64,000 bases of DNA from JACVSF01 sp036702855 (GTDB taxonomy: Bacteria; Cyanobacteriota; Cyanobacteriia; Phormidesmidales; Phormidesmidaceae): assembly GCA_036702855.1 (NCBI GenBank), contig DATNQF010000242.1, positions 1 to 64,000 on the forward strand, given 5' to 3'. Below are positions 1 to 7,979 of this stretch, one piece after another. Both the position numbers and the translations under genes were made by a program. Below the pieces are notes generated by a model. The model worked only from the letters and a program-made list of their open reading frames with translations, made no database searches and was not told the origin of the DNA. Numbering within the stretch: the first letter of the stretch is position 1; every line of letters begins with the position of its first letter.

Positions 1-13
1 GCGGAAAACGTAC

Positions 14-670
14 ATGAAGGAGCATGATATCAAGCCTTCGGCTCAGCTTACTGTGATTGAGGGCTTCCTTGAAGCAATCAATCACACTGCTGATCCCACT
101 GTGTTAGATCAGGCGTGTAGCTTCCTTGAGGATGCGAACAACGGGCTAGGAGTGCCATATCTCCTAGCGCATAAGTTCGTGACCGAGAATCACATGCTTG
201 GTTTGACTGCTGGTGCAGTTGCAACTAAGGAACTGTGTACCGAGGAAGAGGCTATCAAAGCGGCTCCTATCGTTTGGCAAAAGCTTGTGGGCGACCATAA
301 GCGTAAGGCAGGCGATCAGTTGGGCTTGTCAGGGAATTATATGCCTCGCTTCGCTGATCCCTCAGACAAGCAGCCTAAACCTGAGAACGTGCCCGATGCC
401 TCTGGCAAGGAAACTCAGGTGATTGATCAGGCTGAAGCTGAGCGATTGCTGAAAGTTACTCGGATTGGAGAGGCCAAAGCGCTAGGGATCAAGGCTAACA
501 AGTCTTGGTCAATCGAGCGCATTGATAAGGCCATTGCTAAGAAAAAGGATGACAACGCCAAGATCGCTGCGGCTCAAGCTGAAGCTGCGGCGGCTGAAGC
601 TGCGTCTGTAGAAGTTGCTGATCAAGCGGTTGAACCCGTTAAATCGGCTGATCCTGATTCCAAATTCTAA
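14..670 (+). CDS. Hypothetical protein with Ala-rich tail and SAP/HeH-like segment
   Basis: Protein of 218 residues, function unknown. Residues about 145-175 (LLKVTRIGEAKALGIKANKS and the following IDKAIAKK) look like the short helix-extended-helix (SAP/HeH/Rho-N-like) nucleic-acid-binding fold found at the C-terminus of some phage proteins; this is a weak pattern match. The last 50 residues are a low-complexity Ala/Glu/Lys helix followed by an acidic end. The reading frame stays open to the window edge and no clear ribosome binding site precedes the first ATG, so the true start may lie upstream. The next gene is 70 bases downstream on the same strand. Confidence 0.75.
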   Translation: MKEHDIKPSAQLTVIEGFLEAINHTADPTVLDQACSFLEDANNGLGVPYLLAHKFVTENHMLGLTAGAVATKELCTEEEAIKAAPIVWQKLVGDHKRKAGDQLGLSGNYMPRFADPSDKQPKPENVPDASGKETQVIDQAEAERLLKVTRIGEAKALGIKANKSWSIERIDKAIAKKKDDNAKIAAAQAEAAAAEAASVEVADQAVEPVKSADPDSKF

Positions 671-740
671 TTCCATTCGTTCGTAATTTCTGGCATCTAG
701 CGGCGGTCGAGACTCGTTAAGCAAAGGAGAGATCAGAGTC

Positions 741-1514
741 ATGACCCGTGGCAATTCTTCTGAAGAGTTTACGCTGGCTAACAACCGTAAGAGCATTGCT
801 GCTATCCATAGACAGCAGCAAGCGCTTGAGCAATTGCAAGTCAATCGTAAAAAAGAGGCTCTAGAAATAACCTCTGCCACAGTCTTGAAGCCAAACAAGC
901 CGACTAGAGATCAGGCACCCTACACAAGGGGTTGCAAGAAAACTAAGTCGAAAATGAACTCTGGCGGGAAGCACCCTGAATCAGGCTCGACTACAACTTT
1001 GTGTAAGCGGCCTATTCGGGACGATATTGCTTTTCAATCCCGTCCATTTGAGTCTAAGGATCAACCTTGGCGCTTACGCATCCAAGGTAATCATCTGCTG
1101 TATTGCAATCAGGCAAAACAGCAGACTGTGACCATTGCTAGGTTTGTGCTGAGAGACTTTGTGGAAGAGGGTGAGTTGCGTGTCCCCTGTATGGAATGGC
1201 TGGTAGATCCGAGTGACTACCATCCTGAATTGCAGCAACGCGCAATTGACTTTTTAGGGCTAGAACCGGGACTCGACAAGTCGTTCGACCGCTTACCGGC
1301 TGAACGACGATCTCTAGTTGAGCATAAATCCGCTCAACAAAGAGAGATACAGCGTCGAGCGGCCAAACGTGCCAAAAGTGCGGCACGTCCTGGCAAGCGG
1401 GAACGTGCTGCCATGCAAGCTAGAGCTAAAAAGGGTAAAACGCTCGATCTCAGAAATGCTGACATCCCTATCAGGATTGTTCAGACATCTGGGAAAACGC
1501 CCAAAACACGATGA
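741..1514 (+). CDS. Hypothetical basic protein
   Basis: Protein of 257 residues preceded by a good AAAGGAGAG ribosome binding site. It is strongly basic, mostly at the N-terminal 100 residues and again in a Lys/Arg-rich helix near residues 190-235, which suggests nucleic-acid contact. The central part (QPWRLRIQGNHLLYC onward) is the only stretch that looks like a folded domain. I do not recognise a family. A strong intrinsic terminator follows directly, so this gene closes a transcription unit. Confidence 0.75.
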   Translation: MTRGNSSEEFTLANNRKSIAAIHRQQQALEQLQVNRKKEALEITSATVLKPNKPTRDQAPYTRGCKKTKSKMNSGGKHPESGSTTTLCKRPIRDDIAFQSRPFESKDQPWRLRIQGNHLLYCNQAKQQTVTIARFVLRDFVEEGELRVPCMEWLVDPSDYHPELQQRAIDFLGLEPGLDKSFDRLPAERRSLVEHKSAQQREIQRRAAKRAKSAARPGKRERAAMQARAKKGKTLDLRNADIPIRIVQTSGKTPKTR

Positions 1515-1523
1515 CATCTAGAA

Positions 1524-1547
1524 AGCAGCCTACGGGCTGCTTTTTTT
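1524..1547 (+). terminator. Intrinsic terminator
   Basis: Perfect 7-bp stem AGCAGCC/GGCTGCT with a TACG tetraloop, followed by a run of seven T, ten bases after the preceding stop codon. Confidence 0.9.
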
Positions 1548-1614
1548 GTGGCTGCCATAGGGCAGCCCTGGTTAGGTGTGCGAACAGATCAGTTACTCAC
1601 TAAGGAAAGATCCC

Positions 1615-1755
1615 ATGTTCAAAAATCTGCTTCCCCGTTCGGGTGCTGCCGTAACAGCGCTGATTGGTGGCATCGGTGTTGTGGTCAGCGAGATCGCTGG
1701 TCTGGCGATCTTAGGCTGCTACGCCATCTATTACGGCTGGCGACCATTCGGTTAA
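1615..1755 (+). CDS. Small single-pass membrane protein, 46 aa
   Basis: Short reading frame of 46 codons with a good TAAGGAAAG ribosome binding site and an ATG seven bases later. The N-terminus carries Lys and Arg (MFKNLLPRSG), then a long hydrophobic Gly/Ala/Ile/Val stretch (residues about 11-40) and a short C-terminus YYGWRPFG. It sits alone between two intrinsic terminators, as a one-gene transcript would. Hydrophobicity and Gly pattern resemble phage or plasmid small membrane peptides (holin-like or toxin-like), but nothing identifies the family. Confidence 0.6.
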   Translation: MFKNLLPRSGAAVTALIGGIGVVVSEIAGLAILGCYAIYYGWRPFG

Positions 1756-1771
1756 AGCCTGCTCGGATCTC

Positions 1772-1810
1772 GCCTCCAGCCCGCCTCTCCTGAGGTGGCT
1801 GGAGGCTTTT
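1772..1810 (+). terminator. Intrinsic terminator
   Basis: Perfect 10-bp stem GCCTCCAGCC/GGCTGGAGGC, with an inner CCTC/GAGG hairpin in the loop, followed by TTTT. It closes the small membrane-protein transcript. Confidence 0.88.
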
Positions 1811-1844
1811 CGTTTGAACACTTATAGAAAAGGACGCGATCGCT

Positions 1845-2261
1845 GTGAAAACCGAAGCCAAAGAACTAATTACCTACTCGTTTACTCCTTCAAAAATCGT
1901 TGATGCTCTGGACAAAATTGTTAATGCTCTGGGCGATAAAGTAGTGCAGCTAGATCCGATTGGCTACCAAAGCTATTCACAATCCTGCATGATTGGCATT
2001 CCTGAGATTGGAGCCGACAGCGTCTCTAAGCTCTCTGTGGTGCTGACGACAGATCTCAACGTGGATTTGGTGCTGGTTCATCCATTCCTAGGGCAGTACC
2101 TAATTCCCATTGGCCGTTATCTGGGGGAATGGGGGTTCATCGCCTCAATCGTTGAGCGCTGGATCGAGGCAATGGATCTCATATACACACGTTCCGAGTC
2201 AGCCTTCCGTGACCATGACGACTGGGACACGCTGGAGGCTGAGTATAACGCTCAGGGGTAG
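1845..2261 (+). CDS. Hypothetical protein, GTG start
   Basis: Protein of 138 residues starting at GTG, with an AGAAAAGGA ribosome binding site just upstream that overlaps a HIP1 site. The sequence is balanced and soluble, with an acidic C-terminus (DDWDTLEAEY). No family recognised. It is the first gene after the terminator and is followed by similar small genes on the same strand. Confidence 0.75.
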   Translation: MKTEAKELITYSFTPSKIVDALDKIVNALGDKVVQLDPIGYQSYSQSCMIGIPEIGADSVSKLSVVLTTDLNVDLVLVHPFLGQYLIPIGRYLGEWGFIASIVERWIEAMDLIYTRSESAFRDHDDWDTLEAEYNAQG

Positions 2262-2281
2262 AGTGGGGCGCGATCGCATTT

Positions 2282-2301
2282 TTATGAAAACGTCTTCATT
2301 A
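2282..2301. repeat. Dispersed palindrome family A, copy 1
   Basis: Matches the 20-base palindrome TAATGAAGACGTCTTCATTA at 18 of 20 positions. It lies between the stop of the upstream gene and the ribosome binding site of the next, so it falls in the 5' leader. Other copies are at 3123, 5795 and 20055. Confidence 0.75.
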
Positions 2302-2316
2302 ATTGAGGGATTGGCA

Positions 2317-2763
2317 ATGAAAACGGCAGCGAATGAAACGGTCGGGCAGAAGTTCCTTAAAGAGCTTGAGAGCCGGTTAGGAGCGTTTGACCGTGAACTA
2401 AACAGCTTTGGGGGGTGTAACCCAAGAGGCAAGATGGATGCCTCGTTGTTTGAAATCGTCGTCTATTTACCAGACGGATCTGAGTTTTTTGCAGTGAAAG
2501 ATCGCGGGTTTGAAGTGACCGGCATCTACTGGGTGAAGATAACTTCTTCAATAGATGAGGCGGCCAAGTCGGTCGCTCAAACGGTACAGGCTGTGAAAGA
2601 GTCAATTTCTGCTGCGCTGGCAGAGATGCCTGTGCCTGAGGGTGTTGAGATGCCTTGGGTTCAGGAGGGTTGGACTATGGCAATCTGGATGCTCAATAAA
2701 ATTGGCCCCATAAGTCAGGAAAGCTGCTTGGACGTACTGCTCTGCGAAAGTCTTTGCAAGTGA
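2317..2763 (+). CDS. Hypothetical protein
   Basis: Protein of 148 residues. The frame is open further upstream, but this ATG has a GAGGGA ribosome binding site six bases before it; an earlier ATG at 2284 lies inside the palindrome and has no such site, so I prefer the later start. The middle (residues about 45-75) has a beta-rich pattern ending in GIYWVKI, followed by a helical half. No family recognised. Confidence 0.7.
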   Translation: MKTAANETVGQKFLKELESRLGAFDRELNSFGGCNPRGKMDASLFEIVVYLPDGSEFFAVKDRGFEVTGIYWVKITSSIDEAAKSVAQTVQAVKESISAALAEMPVPEGVEMPWVQEGWTMAIWMLNKIGPISQESCLDVLLCESLCK

Positions 2764-2853
2764 AGTCAGAGATCGCGCCGTGCTTTTTAACGCTGGAACC
2801 GGCTGCTTCCATCAGGCTGCTAGATTTTTGGATGTTTAGGGAAGGTAGTTATT

Positions 2854-3093
2854 ATGATCGACGAACTTAATCGAGAGCTGGCTAGACTCGGTGCCTTAGA
2901 GGGGCAGACTCCTTATGGCTACTCTCTAAGGCAGATACCAGGGAACCTCATTCAGATCTCTGATGGGGAAGACGCTTTATGGATGACCGACCCCGAAGGG
3001 GCTTTAGAAGCGCTTCGGAGTATGCCTAATGGCTCTACCCGAATGGAAATTAGCAAAGCTTTAGATCGGTTCTGCCAAAAGTGGTTGGATTAA
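2854..3093 (+). CDS. Small hypothetical protein, 79 aa
   Basis: Short acidic protein with a GGAAGG ribosome binding site. Residue pattern is a helix, a short beta region (LIQISDGEDALWMTDP) and two helices. No known family recognised. Confidence 0.7.
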   Translation: MIDELNRELARLGALEGQTPYGYSLRQIPGNLIQISDGEDALWMTDPEGALEALRSMPNGSTRMEISKALDRFCQKWLD

Positions 3094-3122
3094 CTCATTA
3101 AAGGTCTGCGGTCGCATCACCT

Positions 3123-3144
3123 CTAATGAAGACGTCTTCATTAG
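3123..3144. repeat. Dispersed palindrome family A, perfect copy
   Basis: Perfect 22-base palindrome: TAATGAAGACGTCTTCATTA with one extra C/G pair. It lies in the intergenic region after the 79-residue gene and before a terminator. The central GACGTC and AT-rich flanks suit a dimeric DNA-binding protein, but no binding protein is identified. Confidence 0.85.
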
Positions 3145-3326
3145 GTGACGTTCTGTTCGTGGCAGAGCGATCGCATTGAGGCGCAAAAGGTAGCGGCACC
3201 AGTAGCACAGCCTCCAGTGGTCCCCTTAGGGTTGGCCACTGCTTTGTGCTGCAAACCGATGTTGAGTTAGCGAGGTCGATATGGATTAGAAAACCTGCCT
3301 TGTGAGAGAACAAACGGTACAACTTG

Positions 3327-3361
3327 GGCTCTGTCATGCCGAATTGACAGAGCCTTTTTTT
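3327..3361 (+). terminator. Intrinsic terminator
   Basis: Perfect 10-bp stem GGCTCTGTCA/TGACAGAGCC followed by seven T. It lies about 230 bases after the last stop codon; the stretch from 3094 to here holds only the palindrome and a HIP1 site and no convincing gene. Confidence 0.9.
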
Positions 3362-3384
3362 CAGGTCAGCCCTAGGAGGTTGTT

Positions 3385-3561
3385 TTGCAGACAGCAAATC
3401 GCCGCACTCGTCGGGCCTCAATATCCTTCGTGCGAATGGCTGAAATGTCCTACCTAGACAAACAGCTCTACTACGCATGGGACCACGAAATGCGGCACAT
3501 GAAATGGAAGCTGAGCAGGCATGGAATAGGCCGCTCAGTGCTCAGTTTATTTCGCTACTAA
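3385..3561 (+). CDS. Small basic protein, TTG start, 58 aa
   Basis: Short frame of 58 codons starting at TTG with an ideal AGGAGG ribosome binding site five bases before it. The product is rich in Arg, His and Tyr (LQTANRRTRRASISFVRMAE, then YLDKQLYYAWDHEMRH) and looks like a real small DNA- or RNA-binding peptide. No family recognised. One copy of the polar CAGCCCT motif lies next to the ribosome binding site. Confidence 0.6.
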   Translation: MQTANRRTRRASISFVRMAEMSYLDKQLYYAWDHEMRHMKWKLSRHGIGRSVLSLFRY

Positions 3562-3576
3562 CTAACCCAAAACACT

Positions 3577-4098
3577 ATGGAACCCGAATTAGAAGAGGCA
3601 ACACGACAAATTGTTAAAGCAAGAGTGCTTGGACTAATGGCACCCATTAAGTCAAGCAAAGAGCCTGATCCCGGTGAGCCAGCCTGGGATGTTGCCGCTA
3701 CTGTCTTCCTGACCTTCTGTGAGGAGTGGCAGGAATGCGCTGGGCCAGCAGAAGGGGGGCAGTATTACTACGCCGGACGTGCGATCGCTCAGATTCCCCT
3801 AATGGTTTCTGGCAAGATGCCAGCACGGTTGCTAGAACCCAAAACCTACGATCCTGACTGGAACGAAGGGCTGCCCCCAACAGCCTCAGTCTGTGAGCGG
3901 ATTGACTACTGGGAAGACGTGATGACGGTGATTCGGCAACGTGCCGAGATCCTAACGCCATACATCAAAGAGCTTTACGAGGGAGAGATTCGCTGGGGTG
4001 ATCCCACCTCCGTCTTGGACTACTCGGCGCTCACTTGGCGGCTCCTTCCTGAATTTGGTGAGTTTTCCTATCCAGACCGAAGCCCCCAGTACGAATAG
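3577..4098 (+). CDS. Hypothetical protein
   Basis: Acidic, aromatic-rich protein of 173 residues without membrane segments or metal-binding motifs. There is no evident ribosome binding site before the ATG, so the start is uncertain, but length and codon use agree with neighbouring genes. No family recognised. Confidence 0.65.
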   Translation: MEPELEEATRQIVKARVLGLMAPIKSSKEPDPGEPAWDVAATVFLTFCEEWQECAGPAEGGQYYYAGRAIAQIPLMVSGKMPARLLEPKTYDPDWNEGLPPTASVCERIDYWEDVMTVIRQRAEILTPYIKELYEGEIRWGDPTSVLDYSALTWRLLPEFGEFSYPDRSPQYE

Positions 4099-4111
4099 TC
4101 AGCATTGTTCA

Positions 4112-4130
4112 GTTGTTCATCCAAATAACT
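4112..4130 (+). promoter_or_regulatory. Shared leader motif, copy 1
   Basis: GTTGTTCATCCAAATAACT upstream of the 4143 gene. It recurs with one change at 14917-14935, upstream of the ParB-like gene. Such sharing in two leaders suggests a promoter or operator element; its role is not known. Confidence 0.4.
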
Positions 4131-4142
4131 AACGAGAAAGTC

Positions 4143-5078
4143 ATGTCAAACGTTGTTAATCTAAGCGATCGCCGCAAGCAAGAAGACATCCAGGCTCCTG
4201 AGCCTAACTATGTTGAGATCGGCCTAGAGTTCATGAGAAAGAATAAGCCTCGATGGGCAGAGGCTGTTATCGTCGCCATTCTCAAGCAGGATGAGACTGA
4301 TACGGGTATCGACCAATTTGGCCACGAAGAGGTGAAAAAGGTCATCTTGTGCTGGAGCAAGCACAAGCGCAATTTATTTTCTGAGATGCGAAAGGCAGCT
4401 GATCTCTATGAGGAAACTAAGCATCTAGGGACTGGCAAGGGGCTGTTTAGAGTCTATGAAAAACGGACTCAAGCTGATAACCCCGGACGTTTACGGGTTG
4501 GGGAGTTCTGTTCTAGAGATGAGGCGATCGCCTTTGCTAACAAATTGTTGGCAGAGGACAAAGAGAACGAGCGAAAGCTAGCAGCAGGGGAGATCAAAAG
4601 CTACTCGCCTAATTTCCCCGATGGCTACGACATCACCGGGACAGAAGGGGAAATTGAGCACCGAGACACCTACAGCGGTGGACGGGGCATGTATCTCGGC
4701 ACTAGCACTCATGGAGGCTGGGAAGTTCGCAAGTGGGTTTTAGACAATGAAGGTGGATACACAGATAAGGAAGTCGCTGAAGCCATTGGTCGAGGCAATC
4801 ATAACTTTGGGCCAAAGCCTAAGCCTACTGAAGGGCAGCCCCAGGCGGAAGGCTCTCTAGGTGACATCGAAGTGAGCTATCGATTGAACCCTGAGTTCAA
4901 CGGTATTGAAGTCAGCTTTAGCGATCGCCCTAGTGATGAGGTGATTCAAACCCTGAAGCGAGGGCACAGTTTCCGCTGGCATAAGCGGAAACTGTTCTGG
5001 TACGCGAAACAATCGCCTGCGCGTCTTGCCTACGTCAAGTCTCTGTGTGGAGAGTCGGAGGGCTCTGAAACGGCGTAA
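4143..5078 (+). CDS. Hypothetical protein with C-terminal LNGIEVSF-type domain
   Basis: Protein of 311 residues. I chose this ATG because the MSNVVNLSDRRKQ start looks native; an in-frame ATG exists 30 bases earlier. The last 60 residues (RLNPEFNGIEVSFSDRPSDE, then LKRGHSFRWHKRKLFWYAKQ) match a small domain often seen at the ends of phage and plasmid proteins, including antirestriction-type proteins, with the pattern NGIE-F...P......L...FRW......WYA. That recognition is from memory. The N-terminal part is unknown. A terminator-like hairpin follows. Confidence 0.7.
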   Translation: MSNVVNLSDRRKQEDIQAPEPNYVEIGLEFMRKNKPRWAEAVIVAILKQDETDTGIDQFGHEEVKKVILCWSKHKRNLFSEMRKAADLYEETKHLGTGKGLFRVYEKRTQADNPGRLRVGEFCSRDEAIAFANKLLAEDKENERKLAAGEIKSYSPNFPDGYDITGTEGEIEHRDTYSGGRGMYLGTSTHGGWEVRKWVLDNEGGYTDKEVAEAIGRGNHNFGPKPKPTEGQPQAEGSLGDIEVSYRLNPEFNGIEVSFSDRPSDEVIQTLKRGHSFRWHKRKLFWYAKQSPARLAYVKSLCGESEGSETA

Positions 5079-5116
5079 AACCGTTACTTGAGGCCACAAA
5101 ACAGAAATCGATTTTT

Positions 5117-5160
5117 GTGAGGCTGTCGAGAACTTGCTTGGTTCTTGTCAGCCTCATGTT
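5117..5160 (+). terminator. Probable intrinsic terminator
   Basis: Long hairpin: outer stem TGAGGCTG/CAGCCTCA and inner stem GAGAAC/GTTCTT separated by a TC/GT internal loop, followed by TGTTTATT. The T tract is imperfect. Confidence 0.65.
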
Positions 5161-5198
5161 TATTCATGTTTGGAACATTGGGGAGAACACGTTTAATC

Positions 5199-5753
5199 AT
5201 GATCGGAACAAGTAACTATTACCGGGCATTTCCTGAGTCAAATGTCTGGACCTATGAACAGCTCAATGAGTGGCGCTGGCAGTGCTATGAAGCTTCCAAC
5301 TATGAAAACTTCAGCCTGTGGCTGGCTCAATTTAGTGAGGATCAGGTGGTTGGCCACGCTTTCCGCCCGGATGATGACCCGCTAGCCAATTGCATTAATG
5401 CAAAGTATCCCTGGTTAGCAGCTTCTGTTGGCAGAGCAAAGGTGTTTTGCTCGATCACTAGAACTCTCATACCTGGCACGTCTTCCAACTTCAGTAATGG
5501 GATCAATGACCTCTTCTACATGGGGGGCATTGGCGGGTCGCTGCAACTGCACAGATACATCGCCTACTACGTCGATGCTTTAGACCGACTTTTCTACGGG
5601 TCAGAGCAATACGAAAAAACCGTGAACTCAGCTGGAGGCATTATGCCTCCACTGTGCCGTCAGCTGTGGCCTGTTACGGCTAAACAGGTTCGCTCAGTTC
5701 TAGCAGAAGCCTTCGAGCAATCCTTGGCTCAAGCAGCAGTATCTAGGGTCTAA
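5199..5753 (+). CDS. Hypothetical protein
   Basis: Protein of 184 residues from this ATG; two earlier in-frame starts exist, one overlapping the upstream hairpin. A GGGGAG sequence lies 13 bases before, an unusually long spacing. The sequence is aromatic-rich (YYRAFPESNVWTYEQLNEWR) with no recognised domain. Single gene between a hairpin and palindrome copy 3. Confidence 0.65.
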   Translation: MIGTSNYYRAFPESNVWTYEQLNEWRWQCYEASNYENFSLWLAQFSEDQVVGHAFRPDDDPLANCINAKYPWLAASVGRAKVFCSITRTLIPGTSSNFSNGINDLFYMGGIGGSLQLHRYIAYYVDALDRLFYGSEQYEKTVNSAGGIMPPLCRQLWPVTAKQVRSVLAEAFEQSLAQAAVSRV

Positions 5754-5794
5754 TCGGGTCTGCCTGGACTCAACTGTACCCAAACAAACCCAAG

Positions 5795-5814
5795 TAATGA
5801 AGACGTATTCATTA
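5795..5814. repeat. Dispersed palindrome family A, copy 3
   Basis: TAATGAAGACGTATTCATTA, 19 of 20 identical to the perfect palindrome. The ATG of the following gene lies inside it, so it may act as an operator at the start codon. Confidence 0.8.
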
Positions 5815-6195
5815 GAAATTATGCAAACAAAGAACCTTGCTCAAGTTAGAGATGAAATCAAGCTCAAGCTAGCTCAGCTTGAAAGTGGAGAGGGTTGCGT
5901 CGATCTCAAGGCTTTGTCTGAGGAGATGCAACAGTGGCATCTAGCGTTAGAGCAAATGACCGGCAGAGGACCTTGGAGCGTTCTTGACTGCTTAGCTGCG
6001 CTGTTGAGCCTTGGGGAAGAACTGCAAGCTGTGGCAAGAAGTTCCTCAAAGAAATTGCCTAAGCACCTAGGCAGGGTGGAACTTCAAACGCTCGTTACTT
6101 GCGTTCATTGCATCTGCAAGGAATTGAATGGTGATTCCAGTGTGCTGCGAGAGATCCTTGCAGCGGCTGAAGCTGAGTCAAGAAGCGAGGGGTGA
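5797..6195 (+). CDS. Hypothetical helical protein
   Basis: Protein of 132 residues, predicted largely helical. The first ATG lies within palindrome family A (encoding MKTYSL) and has no ribosome binding site; a second ATG at 5821 (MQTKNLAQVR) may be the real start. The stop codon is followed three bases later by the next start. No family recognised. Confidence 0.65.
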   Translation: MKTYSLEIMQTKNLAQVRDEIKLKLAQLESGEGCVDLKALSEEMQQWHLALEQMTGRGPWSVLDCLAALLSLGEELQAVARSSSKKLPKHLGRVELQTLVTCVHCICKELNGDSSVLREILAAAEAESRSEG

Positions 6196-6198
6196 GCT

Positions 6199-6345
6199 AT
6201 GGCCGTTCAAAAGGTTGTTCTAGAAATGCAGGCACACCTTAAAGAGCTAGAGGGCAGTGGTGAGGCTACCGAAAGCAAGCGAGTGCGAGATCTCATTGCT
6301 GCAATGCAGGGGTGGATTGAGCGCTTGTCAGAACGTAACAGTTAA
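6199..6345 (+). CDS. Small helical protein, 48 aa
   Basis: Short frame of 48 codons with a GAGGGGTGAG ribosome binding site that overlaps the end of the preceding gene, implying coupled translation. It begins MAVQKVVLEMQAHLKELEGS and is amphipathic and helical. It resembles the N-terminal part of its upstream neighbour in style (short helix, Glu/Lys-rich), but not clearly in sequence. Confidence 0.6.
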   Translation: MAVQKVVLEMQAHLKELEGSGEATESKRVRDLIAAMQGWIERLSERNS

Positions 6346-6375
6346 AGCTTGTATCGAATCGTCAAAGGAGAGAAA

Positions 6376-6606
6376 ATGAGTCAAATAGTTGCTGAACCTC
6401 TGCAAGCTGAGGTTGCGATCGCACCGGCTATTCGCTGGCGAGTGACGCGAAATCGTCCTTACCCTCCTGGCACGGTGGGTCACACCGACCTATCGGCACG
6501 GCAGGGTCACTACTCGGCAGCACTAACCGCTGAGGATGCGATCGCAGAGATCGACGCTCAATTCAAAGAGCGAGAGTTTGGTTATCAAGTTCAGAAGTGG
6601 AGCTAA
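6376..6606 (+). CDS. Small hypothetical protein, 76 aa
   Basis: Start chosen at the ATG with an AAAGGAGAG ribosome binding site; the frame is open 27 bases upstream. The core (WRVTRNRPYPPGTVGHTDLS) followed by EDAIAEIDAQF is reminiscent of short cyanobacterial proteins that take a compact alpha/beta fold, but I cannot name the family. Codons for AI-A are built from HIP1 sites. Confidence 0.65.
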   Translation: MSQIVAEPLQAEVAIAPAIRWRVTRNRPYPPGTVGHTDLSARQGHYSAALTAEDAIAEIDAQFKEREFGYQVQKWS

Positions 6607-6608
6607 CA

Positions 6609-7310
6609 ATGGTTACATCTGCAGGCTGCTACAACTTGATGAAGTTGTTGACGGACAAGGCTGAACAGATTGGCTTAGGCCAGCATCGGGATCTAACCGT
6701 CCACGATGCAAACTATCTAAAACGTCTGGGCGAACAGAACTTTACTGGAACATTGCTTTGGAAAGCTCGACCCAGTTGGGGCACTCACATGGCAGAGCTA
6801 TCAACCGATCATATTCAGCATTGGCGGCTGAAGCATCAAGCGCTGATTGTTGCCAAGAATATTGCCTGGGAAGTCCCCGGTGATGCCGTGCTAATGAAAG
6901 TGCATGTGCTGGGCTACGACAGAATAGGGCAGGCCAAGGGGAGACTGCTTGAATTAGTTGAGCGGGAGGCAGCCCTACAGGAAATAGATGAGGCGATCTC
7001 TGCGCTTCCACCGCTTGAGCCTCACAAGCTCGAAACCAGCCTGACGGTGCAGTGTGCCGACCACTACGCCTCAGTTAAGCAGCAGGCCGAGGATATGGGG
7101 ATTTGGATCCGGCTGACAGAAAAGCTTGATTCAATCCTCCAGCAGTATTGCTACTGGGACGAGGTTGAAATGAAGCTCCACTATCACGGAGGCATGAACT
7201 TCGGTCTGACCGTTTGCCGACGCATGCAAGGCGACGAATGGTCAGCCGATCCCCTATTCCGAGCAATCATTTTCTATCCAGATCAGCAAATCTGGTGCTC
7301 TCACACTTAA
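6609..7310 (+). CDS. Hypothetical protein
   Basis: Protein of 233 residues starting three bases after the previous stop, so probably coupled. A GTGGAG site precedes the ATG. No membrane segments; a mid-protein helical region (LLELVEREAALQEIDEAISA) is flanked by aromatic-rich segments. No family recognised. Confidence 0.7.
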   Translation: MVTSAGCYNLMKLLTDKAEQIGLGQHRDLTVHDANYLKRLGEQNFTGTLLWKARPSWGTHMAELSTDHIQHWRLKHQALIVAKNIAWEVPGDAVLMKVHVLGYDRIGQAKGRLLELVEREAALQEIDEAISALPPLEPHKLETSLTVQCADHYASVKQQAEDMGIWIRLTEKLDSILQQYCYWDEVEMKLHYHGGMNFGLTVCRRMQGDEWSADPLFRAIIFYPDQQIWCSHT

Positions 7311-7326
7311 TTCATTTCTAGTCTTT

Positions 7327-7340
7327 GAACTTATCGATCT
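7327..7340 (+). promoter_or_regulatory. ACTTATCRATC upstream motif, copy 1
   Basis: GAACTTATCGATCT just before the next start codon. Very similar sequences precede the 25340 gene, the 43175 gene and parA (on the minus strand). See findings; function unknown. Confidence 0.35.
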
Positions 7341-7343
7341 TAT

Positions 7344-7979
7344 ATGCCTACTACTAGCAAATACCCTGATATCTCAGCAATGAATGCGATTGGAAGCTTC
7401 TACTCAGGAGTCCCAAGCTTCCCAAGTACCCTACGGTACGTCGCTCCAAATTCAATAGAGTCAGACTGCTGGCTCTGCCCTATTCACCTAGGAGGCGATC
7501 GCCTCCTAGAGACAACTTACCTGCATGAGTTCAAATCCTTGTATGGTGAGCTTTCCGGCGTTGAATTTTCTGGGCGACAGGCATACATCCAAGTTTCGTG
7601 TTTGGCCGAACGTGAAGACATTTGTGGATGGCTTTGGGGTATTGAGTCGGCCTACGGGGAGGTCGATGATCGAGAGTTCTACGAGCAGCTCAAGAGCGAT
7701 CGCATCCTAAAGGCCTGGAGGCAAGAAGTTGAGCCCAAGTTTAGGGCAGCCCTAGAGGATCATTTTGAAATCGCTATCTCAATTGATTCTCTGGATGCAG
7801 ACAACGAGGAGGAGATTCTGCGCCAGTTCAATAAGAAGTTGGGTGAGGAAGGGTGGATTGAGGACAGCGATGGTGATTGGACTCCTTCTGTTGACTGTAA
7901 AAACGTTGCTAGGCAGTTCACTTTTGATCAGATCAATCAGCTCTCAGGTTATGAGATTGTTTCTGAGGTCGAAGCGTGA
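7344..7979 (+). CDS. Hypothetical acidic protein
   Basis: Protein of 211 residues, strongly acidic in the C-terminal half (SIDSLDADNEEEILRQF). No ribosome binding site is visible; the ATG lies directly behind the ACTTATC motif. No family recognised. Its stop overlaps the GTG start of the next gene (GTGA). Confidence 0.7.
   Translation: MPTTSKYPDISAMNAIGSFYSGVPSFPSTLRYVAPNSIESDCWLCPIHLGGDRLLETTYLHEFKSLYGELSGVEFSGRQAYIQVSCLAEREDICGWLWGIESAYGEVDDREFYEQLKSDRILKAWRQEVEPKFRAALEDHFEIAISIDSLDADNEEEILRQFNKKLGEEGWIEDSDGDWTPSVDCKNVARQFTFDQINQLSGYEIVSEVEA

Noticed and set aside
2110..2316. Longer version of the gene ending at 2763, starting at 2110
   Set aside because: It would overlap the 1845 gene in another frame for 150 bases and has no ribosome binding site; the ATG at 2317 has one.
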